DNA of 64,000 nt from Kutzneria buriramensis. GTDB lineage: Bacteria; Actinomycetota; Actinomycetes; Mycobacteriales; Pseudonocardiaceae. Location of the stretch: NCBI RefSeq assembly GCF_003387475.1, contig NZ_QUNO01000003.1, positions 712,635 to 776,634 of the forward strand. The letters are read 5' to 3'. Shown piece after piece: positions 57,981-64,000 of the stretch. Within the stretch, counting starts at the first letter, position 1. Each line of letters starts with the position of its first letter. The notes under the pieces are model-generated. The model was not told the DNA's origin. It searched no databases and worked only from the letters and a program-made list of their open reading frames with translations. Made by a program: the position numbers and the translations under genes.

Positions 57981-60848
57981 GTGGCTGACGGCCCGCAGTT
58001 CAGGAACGACGGCGACAACTACGGCGTGCAGGCCGCCAACGTCGACCAGGTCGTGATCAACCTCCCCCCGATCGACGAGGTCTGCAAGGACCCGATCGGC
58101 ATCGGCGAAATCCGGTTACGGGACGACCTGCCGCGCACGCTCGGCCGGCGGAACGCGGCGTGTCTGGGCCGCGAGCCGGAGCTGGCCCGGCTGGCCGAGG
58201 CCCTCGGCCAGGAACAGCACGTCCTGCTGTACGGACCGCGCGGCGTCGGCAAATCCACCCTGCTCCGCCACGCCGCCTACACCGGCCGACTCGCCGTGCC
58301 CGACATGCAGGCGTTGGTGTGGCCGAAACCGCAGCAGCCCGACGCCGACGCGATCCTGCTCAAGGTGGCGCAGAAGTGCTGCGAGTACCCGCGCCGCCGC
58401 ACGATCCCGCCGGACGTGTCCCGGCACGTGCTGGCCGACCTGCGGGCGCTGGTGATCGTCGAGGACCCGCAGTGCTCGCCCGATGACCTCGTCGATCTGC
58501 TGGAAGCCGTGCCGGACAGCGTGTTCGTGATCGCCACGGACCGGCCGGAACTCGCCGAGATCGAGGACATCGAGGCGCACGTGCTGCTGGCCGGCCTTCC
58601 GGTGCGGGCCAGCCGACAGGTGCTGCGGTCCAGGTTCAACGGGCGGCTGCCGGCCGCCACCCGCCATCGGGTTCACGAACTGTGCGAGGGCTACGGCCAC
58701 CGCCCCGCCCTGGTTGCCCGTCTCGGCCGGTACCTGGCCGTGGCGTGCGCGCAGCGGCAGCTCCTGCCGGAGCTCGACACCGACGAGGCCCAGCTGATCG
58801 TGCCCCGCCTGGTCGAGTGGCTGGACGAGCCGAGCCGCGCGGCGGTGCTCGCCCTGGCCGCGCTGGACCGGGCCGAGTGGAGCTGGCCGGTGCTCGCCGC
58901 CGTCGCCGGCATTCCCACTCAGGGCACCGCAACCACGCTGCTCGAGACCGCGCTTGTCTTCCAGGACAACGGCTTCCAGGCCGCGGAGGGCGTCGCCGAG
59001 CCTCTCGCCGAGCGGCTGGACGTCGTCGGGGTCACCGAGCGGATCACCGCCTGGGTGACGGAAACCGTTGACGCGCAACAGATCGCCGACGCGATCACGG
59101 TGATCGAGCAGGCACTGCTGGTGAATCTCGACGCCGGCCGCCACGACCTGGCGCTGGCGTTGGCACGGATCGCGGCGGCGAAGCTGATGTCGGCCCGGCA
59201 CTGGAGCGAGTGGGGCCGGGTGCTGACGCTCGGGCTGCGGGCGGCGGTGCACGCGAAGTCGGTGCGTGACGAGATCTCCTTCCGGTACGCGATCGCGGCC
59301 CGCAAGTACGCCGACGGCCGGCTCGAAGAGGCGTTGGAGCTGCTGGCCGCCCTGATCAGCGACTGGGTGGACGCCGTCGACGAGCCCACCGCGAATCGGA
59401 TCCGCCGGCTCTCCCACGAGGTCGAGCAGCGGGCGAACCCGCCGGCCGAGGCGACGACCGGCCTCGCCGCGCTGCTGCGGCCGGTGCAGGTGAGCGTGCT
59501 GAAGGTGCCGGCCTCGGTGCAGCAGTTCGTCGCCAACAACATCCAGGTGGTGCGCGCGGTCGCCGGCATCGGCACGGTGGCGGCGCTCGTCGCGGGCCTG
59601 GTGACGGCGTCCGGACATGCTCCCGGCGTGAGCGCGGAGGGCCCGCCGCCCGACACGACCATCAGCACGACGGAGACTCCGGGCCCGGGGTTGACCGCCG
59701 GGCCGACGACCGGCGTCAGTCCCCCCGGCAAGGCGACCAGCGCGACCACCAGCGCCCCACCGGGTCAGGGCGGTCAATCACCTGGTACCTCGGGCCAGCC
59801 CGGCCAATCGGGACAACCCGGCCAGCCCGGTTCTGGCACCTCCGACCCGAGCACCGCGCCACACACCTTCAGCTGGGGCTTCGCCCGCGACGACATGCAG
59901 GACGACAACGGCCAACCGCGCCGACTCGACAGCCCGGGCGGCACGGCGAACTGGGTCTGGGGCATCTGGATGATGCAGTCACCGCCGGCCGGGCACGCCA
60001 CGGCCACGCACCTGGGCACCGGCTGGGACCGGATCATGATGCCGGCGGCCGGCACGCCCGGCGGCGCGGTGATCGTCACAGCCTACGACGTGAGCGAGGC
60101 GGGCGCGTTCTGCCAGCCGTCGAGCTGGGGCCAGAGCGGCGTGGACGAGATCATCGACGTCCACTGCTTCACCAACGCCGGCGCTCCCACCAACATGCGG
60201 GTCTTCGTGTTCTTCGCCGCCGGCAGCGGCAGCAACCCGCTCGCCGCCGGCGGCACTCGCTCGTACGTGGTCGACGACCTGCCTGGCGCCGACTTCTTCG
60301 CCCCGGACTGGCGGCACGGCCGCAACGCGGGCACCGTCGCGCACACCGGCCCCGGCCGCTACACCGCCCAACTTGCCGGCGCCGCAACGGGTGTGGTGGA
60401 ACTGACGCCCATCGGCTCCGACCCGAAGCACTGCTCGATCCTCGGCCGGAACGGCAACGCCGTCGACATCGCCTGCTTCAACCAGCAGGGCAGCCCGGTC
60501 GACTCGGCGTTCGCCGCGAGCGTCGCCAACAACCAGAACTTCCTGGACGACAGCCGAAAGCCCGTCGGCGACTACCTCGTGACGGCCGACCCGAGCATGC
60601 AGTGGGCCAGCAGCCCGAAGTTCTCTCCCACCTCGACCGGCAAGTACCACATGGAATTCGGCAACGGCTACTTCCCGAGCACCATGCACGTCACCGCCGA
60701 AGGCGTCGGCCGCTACTGCGTCATCACCAAGAACAACGACTACAGCGGCCCGGACCACACCCTGATCGATGTCGGCTGCTACACGAGCGGCGGCACGCCG
60801 GCCGACACCAACTTCGACCTGCTCTACACGTCCACCCGCATCTACTGA
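57981..60848 (+). CDS. Membrane-spanning STAND-like NTPase with extracellular repeats
   Basis: A 955-residue protein. Residues 10-30 hold G-D-N-Y-G-V-Q-A-A-N-V-D-Q, a short repeat-like motif seen at the start of many actinomycete STAND proteins. Residues ~60-330 are a P-loop NTPase (L-Y-G-P-R-G-V-G-K-S-T near 85; A-L-V-I-V-E-D as Walker B). A helical region follows to ~510, a transmembrane helix at ~525-545, then a Pro/Gly/Thr/Gln-rich linker to ~625. About three 100-residue extracellular repeats follow, each with a Cys pair (near 710, 816 and 911) and the motif G-x-P-x-(N/D). GTG 57981 has GAGGGGG at nine bases. No named family; function unknown, plausibly signalling across the membrane. Confidence 0.8.
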   Translation: MADGPQFRNDGDNYGVQAANVDQVVINLPPIDEVCKDPIGIGEIRLRDDLPRTLGRRNAACLGREPELARLAEALGQEQHVLLYGPRGVGKSTLLRHAAYTGRLAVPDMQALVWPKPQQPDADAILLKVAQKCCEYPRRRTIPPDVSRHVLADLRALVIVEDPQCSPDDLVDLLEAVPDSVFVIATDRPELAEIEDIEAHVLLAGLPVRASRQVLRSRFNGRLPAATRHRVHELCEGYGHRPALVARLGRYLAVACAQRQLLPELDTDEAQLIVPRLVEWLDEPSRAAVLALAALDRAEWSWPVLAAVAGIPTQGTATTLLETALVFQDNGFQAAEGVAEPLAERLDVVGVTERITAWVTETVDAQQIADAITVIEQALLVNLDAGRHDLALALARIAAAKLMSARHWSEWGRVLTLGLRAAVHAKSVRDEISFRYAIAARKYADGRLEEALELLAALISDWVDAVDEPTANRIRRLSHEVEQRANPPAEATTGLAALLRPVQVSVLKVPASVQQFVANNIQVVRAVAGIGTVAALVAGLVTASGHAPGVSAEGPPPDTTISTTETPGPGLTAGPTTGVSPPGKATSATTSAPPGQGGQSPGTSGQPGQSGQPGQPGSGTSDPSTAPHTFSWGFARDDMQDDNGQPRRLDSPGGTANWVWGIWMMQSPPAGHATATHLGTGWDRIMMPAAGTPGGAVIVTAYDVSEAGAFCQPSSWGQSGVDEIIDVHCFTNAGAPTNMRVFVFFAAGSGSNPLAAGGTRSYVVDDLPGADFFAPDWRHGRNAGTVAHTGPGRYTAQLAGAATGVVELTPIGSDPKHCSILGRNGNAVDIACFNQQGSPVDSAFAASVANNQNFLDDSRKPVGDYLVTADPSMQWASSPKFSPTSTGKYHMEFGNGYFPSTMHVTAEGVGRYCVITKNNDYSGPDHTLIDVGCYTSGGTPADTNFDLLYTSTRIY

Positions 60849-60852
60849 CGGA

Positions 60853-62664
60853 TCAGTGCACCGCGCGCAGGAAGTTGCCCGCCACCACCACGGCCGGCGA
60901 CGACGTGCCCGCGCCCACCAGCAGCACCGCGAACGCGAGGTCGCCGCGGTAGCCGACGAACCAGCCGTGCGAGTTGGTGCCGTCGCCGAACTGCGCGGTG
61001 CCGGTCTTGCCGGCCACGTCGGGGATGTCCTTGATCGCCTTCGCGGTGCCGTCGGTGACCACGGCCCGCATCATCTGCCGTATCGAGTCCAGCACCGGGC
61101 CGGGCACCGGCTGCTGCGCGGGCGTGTTGACCTTGGTCTGGGTGCCGCGGATCAGGCTCGGCGTCGGGATCGAGCCCTTCACCACGGTGGAGGCGACCAC
61201 CGCCATGCCGAACGGGCTGACCTGGTCCTTGCCCTGGCCGAAGCCGTCCTCGGCGCGCTCCACGGTCGAGGTCGGCACCGGCACCGAGCCGGTCACCGTG
61301 GTCACGCCCGGCACCGTGAAGTCGGCGCCGATGCCCAGCTGCTTGGCCGTGTCGGCGAGCTGCTCGCTGGTCAGCTGGGTGGCCGCGATCTGGGAGAACG
61401 TCGTGTTGCAGGACTGGGCGAACGCGGTGCGCAGCGGCACCGTGCCCAGGTCGAACTTGTTCTCGTTGGGGATGACCCGGCCGTCGATGGTGGTCGTGCC
61501 GGGGCAGGCCTGCGGCCCGTCCAGGGTGACCTTGCCGGCCTCCAGCGCCGAGATGCCCGTGACGATCTTGAACGTGGAGCCGGGCGGGAACTGGCCGGTC
61601 AGCGCGATCAGGCCCTGCGCGTCGGCCGGCGCGTTCTGCGCCACGGCCAGGATCTCGCCGGTCGACGGCTGCATGGCCACGATCGCCGACGCCTGCGGCA
61701 CGCCGGCCAGCGCGGCCTGCGCGGCCGCCTGGTAGTTGGTGCCGATCGTGGTGGTCAGCGACTGCGCCGCCTGCGGGTCCTTGCCGGCCAGGTCGTTGAC
61801 CTCGTTGCCGGCCGCGTCCAGGGTCACCACGTGCCAGCCGGCCGCGCCGGCGACCTGGGCGTTGACCGCCGTCTTGATCGCCGTCAGGAACTGCGGGCCG
61901 AGCGCCTTGTTCTGGGCCAGCAGCTGCGTCGAGGTGACGAAGCTGACCCCGGGCAGCTCGTGGATCTGCGCACGCACCTTCTGGTAGTCCGAGTCGCGCA
62001 GGTTGATCACCGAGTACACCTGGCCGTCCGGCGTCTTGGTGGCGCCGTCGATGATCGACTGGGCGGTGATCGTGTTGTCGAACTGGCCCAGCGCCGCGGC
62101 CAGCGCGTTGGCCACCGAGCCCAGGTCGCCGGCCTGCTTGCGGTCCACCGAGATGCCGATCACCGGGGTCGGCGCGAGCAGCGGCGCGCCGTCGCGGTCG
62201 AGCACCGGCGCCGGGTCGGGCTGCTGCACCTTCAGCTCGATCGACTGCTGGGCCGACAGCTTCGGGTGGATGTCCTCGGGCTGCCAGTGCACCTTCCAGT
62301 CGCCGCTGGCCTTGGTCATCGCCAGCGAGCCCTGGTACTTCCAGGAGCGGTCGTCGCCGAGGTTCCAGTCGGCGTTGAACGGCACCGTCGCGGTGTCGCC
62401 GCTGGGCGGCTGCGAGGCGGCCGCCGTCAGCGTCACGGCCTTGGGCTTGAGCGCCGCCTTGACCTTGTCCAGCATCGCCTTGGCGCCGTTCGTGTCGTCC
62501 GCGAGCTGGGCCGCCGCGGCGGTGTCACCCTTGGCGAAGGCGGCCAGGAAGTTCCTGGCGATGTCGTCCTGGCTGGGCTTCGACTCGAACAGGCCGCACG
62601 CGCTCAGCGGCAGGACCAGTGCGAACGCGATCGCCAGCGGCAGCTTTCTCGGCACGGCCCGCAC
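60853..62664 (-). CDS. Penicillin-binding lipoprotein with MecA_N (NTF2-like) domain
   Basis: A 603-residue PBP2a-like transpeptidase. Lipobox L-P-L-S-A-C, then an NTF2-like MecA_N domain (~25-140), a dimerisation region and the transpeptidase domain with S-T-F-K (Ser363), S-C-N (~415) and K-T-G-T-A (~553). The same gene (Rv2864c) sits near ispG in M. tuberculosis. Probably cross-links peptidoglycan with low beta-lactam affinity. GTG 62664 or GTG 62655 are both possible starts. Ends four bases from the convergent NTPase stop. Confidence 0.93.
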   Translation of the reverse strand: MRAVPRKLPLAIAFALVLPLSACGLFESKPSQDDIARNFLAAFAKGDTAAAAQLADDTNGAKAMLDKVKAALKPKAVTLTAAASQPPSGDTATVPFNADWNLGDDRSWKYQGSLAMTKASGDWKVHWQPEDIHPKLSAQQSIELKVQQPDPAPVLDRDGAPLLAPTPVIGISVDRKQAGDLGSVANALAAALGQFDNTITAQSIIDGATKTPDGQVYSVINLRDSDYQKVRAQIHELPGVSFVTSTQLLAQNKALGPQFLTAIKTAVNAQVAGAAGWHVVTLDAAGNEVNDLAGKDPQAAQSLTTTIGTNYQAAAQAALAGVPQASAIVAMQPSTGEILAVAQNAPADAQGLIALTGQFPPGSTFKIVTGISALEAGKVTLDGPQACPGTTTIDGRVIPNENKFDLGTVPLRTAFAQSCNTTFSQIAATQLTSEQLADTAKQLGIGADFTVPGVTTVTGSVPVPTSTVERAEDGFGQGKDQVSPFGMAVVASTVVKGSIPTPSLIRGTQTKVNTPAQQPVPGPVLDSIRQMMRAVVTDGTAKAIKDIPDVAGKTGTAQFGDGTNSHGWFVGYRGDLAFAVLLVGAGTSSPAVVVAGNFLRAVH

Positions 62665-62723
62665 TATGCCATCCGGCCCCGACAAATTCGCGTGATATGG
62701 CCGTGCGTCCGGTCGGAACTAGG

Positions 62724-63578
62724 TCAAAACAACACGGTGGCGTACCGGCCGACCTCCGAGAAGCCGATCCGGCGATAGGCCGCCCGCGCGGGCGCGTTGA
62801 ACCCGTTGACGTAGAGGCTGGCCGTACGGCCCAGCCCGCGCACCAGCCGGTCGGCCACCGCGGCGGTGCCGGTAGCGCCCAGGCCCTGGCCGCGGCGGTC
62901 CGGCCGCACCCACACGCCCTGGATCTGGCCCACCTTGGCCGACAGCGCCCCGATCTCGGCCTTGTAGACGACCTCGCCGCGCTCGAACCGGGCGAACGCC
63001 CGCCCGCCGGCGATCAACTCGGCGACCCGGGCCCGATAGCCCGCGCCGCCGTCCTCAAGACACGGGTCGACGCCCACCTCCTCGGTGAACATCGCCACCG
63101 CGGCCGGCAGGTACTGGTCCAGCTCGTCCGGGCGGACCGGGCGGACCAGCGGGTCCGGCGCGATCGTCGGGGAGCCTCCCATGGCGAGCAGCGGCTGGTG
63201 CGGCCGCACCTCCCGGGCCGGCCCCCACACCGGTTCCAGCTCCTGCCACAGCCCCATCACCAGGTCGGCCGGGCCGACCAGCGAGGAGCACATCCGGTGC
63301 CGGCGCAGCGCGCGGTCGGCGAAGTGCCGCAGCGCGGCTCGGTTGCCGGCCAGCGGGATCAGGTTCGGGCCGGAGAAGCACAGGCCGGTGAGCCGGCCGC
63401 TGCGGGCCGGACGGCCCTCCAGGCCCCACAGCTCGCCGCCCAGCCGCCACGGGTCCGCGCCCGCGATCTCCACGCGCGCGGCGACCATGCAGGACGCGAT
63501 CGGGTCCTCGTCGAGCACCGCGCGCACCGCCGACACGTCCCGATCATCGAGCACCCGTGCCCCGGCAAGCCTCAACAC
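62724..63578 (-). CDS. GNAT acetyltransferase with DUF4081 domain
   Basis: A 284-residue protein. An N-terminal DUF4081-like domain (~1-135) precedes a GNAT domain with V-W-V-R-P-D-R-R-G-Q-G-L-G and N-A-P-A-R-A-A-Y-R-R-I-G-F. This is the type of M. tuberculosis Rv2867c, which likewise follows ispG (gcpE). Substrate unknown. GTG 63578 is the best start; the ribosome-binding site is weak. Confidence 0.9.
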   Translation of the reverse strand: MLRLAGARVLDDRDVSAVRAVLDEDPIASCMVAARVEIAGADPWRLGGELWGLEGRPARSGRLTGLCFSGPNLIPLAGNRAALRHFADRALRRHRMCSSLVGPADLVMGLWQELEPVWGPAREVRPHQPLLAMGGSPTIAPDPLVRPVRPDELDQYLPAAVAMFTEEVGVDPCLEDGGAGYRARVAELIAGGRAFARFERGEVVYKAEIGALSAKVGQIQGVWVRPDRRGQGLGATGTAAVADRLVRGLGRTASLYVNGFNAPARAAYRRIGFSEVGRYATVLF

Positions 63579-63700
63579 GCTCCCCAGCCTGCCAGATAAC
63601 GCAGGCAACCTGCGCGCATGAGCACCCACTTAGCGGATCTTAGGCACCCGGCCGGACCGCGCGGACGGGCCCCGCCCACGCGGTTCGCATCCCGATCGGG

Positions 63701-64000
63701 TCAGGAGGCGGTGACCACCGGGGAGGCGCCGTCGACCGGCTCCATGTCCTCGGCGATGCGCATGGCCTCCTCGATCAGCGTCTCCACGATCTGGTGCTCC
63801 GGCACCGTCTTGACGACCTGGCCCTTGACGAAGATCTGACCCTTGCCGTTGCCCGACGCCACGCCCAGGTCGGCCTCGCGGGCCTCGCCGGGGCCGTTGA
63901 CGACACAGCCCATCACCGCGACCCGCAGCGGCACCTCCATGCCCTCCAGGCCGGCGGTGACCTCCTCGGCCAGCTTGTACACGTCCACCTGAGCCCGCCC
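63701..64000 (-). CDS. ispG: 4-hydroxy-3-methylbut-2-enyl-diphosphate synthase (C-terminal end)
   Basis: The frame runs off the right edge; the last ~99 residues are present. [20 protein letters not shown] is the IspG motif containing the third cysteine ligand of the [4Fe-4S] cluster, and [14 protein letters not shown] follows. The enzyme makes HMBPP in the MEP isoprenoid pathway. Followed by GNAT and PBP genes in the mycobacterial order. Confidence 0.95.
   Translation of the reverse strand, partial: GRAQVDVYKLAEEVTAGLEGMEVPLRVAVMGCVVNGPGEAREADLGVASGNGKGQIFVKGQVVKTVPEHQIVETLIEEAMRIAEDMEPVDGASPVVTAS

Overview
The window is a high-GC actinobacterial chromosome segment, most likely from the Pseudonocardiaceae (Kutzneria/Amycolatopsis-like). 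The evidence is the very GC-rich third codon positions, many GTG starts, a mycothione reductase, two copies of the actinomycete-specific DUF574 methyltransferase, and a RIO kinase. The order ispG - GNAT - penicillin-binding lipoprotein - map - mtr - cob genes is, from memory, that of Mycobacterium tuberculosis Rv2868c to Rv2847c. I see no rRNA, tRNA, CRISPR array, transposase or phage gene.

Layout. 1-6.5 kb (+): a yaaA end, a degenerate PAS-GGDEF-EAL protein, a DUF574 methyltransferase, a RIO kinase and a DEAD-box helicase. 6.6-17.7 kb (-): a tightly overlapping corrin operon behind a cobalamin riboswitch (chlID-cobO-cobB-cobI-cobM-cobL-cbiG-[three-gene BON/ArfA-like insert]-cobH-cobA). 17.7-31.5 kb: accessory genes, namely secreted hydrolases, an aldo/keto reductase with its regulators, bioF, two trypsin-like proteases around a LysE-type exporter, a TetR-P450-hydrolase-aminotransferase run and a GH76 enzyme. 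31.7-35.5 kb (-): cobN behind a second cobalamin riboswitch. 36-41.5 kb (-): a second DUF574 gene, then a two-gene unit of EACC1 and a 1386-residue caspase fused to four EccC/FtsK-type ATPase modules. 41.7-50.5 kb: lon with an HspR (HAIR) operator, then TetR-controlled redox genes, MFS, a deacetylase and PEBP. 50.6-64 kb: mtr, an MFS/FCD pair, a Tat-lipoprotein chorismate mutase, cobQ, map, a membrane-spanning STAND-like NTPase, a PBP2a-like lipoprotein, GNAT and the C-terminal end of ispG.

How the genes work together. Two riboswitches place the two halves of cobalt insertion (ChlID and CobN) under the same coenzyme B12 feedback. CobO, CobB and CobQ carry out the late steps. The set here lacks cobJ, cobK and cobG, and the CobH homologue has Leu where the catalytic His is expected.

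The most unusual element is EACC1 plus caspase-(ATPase)x4. It looks like an NTP-dependent conflict or cell-death switch built on a type VII secretion motor without its membrane anchor. A second candidate signalling NTPase, with extracellular cysteine-paired repeats, lies at 58-61 kb. Family assignments come from reading motifs; no database search was run.
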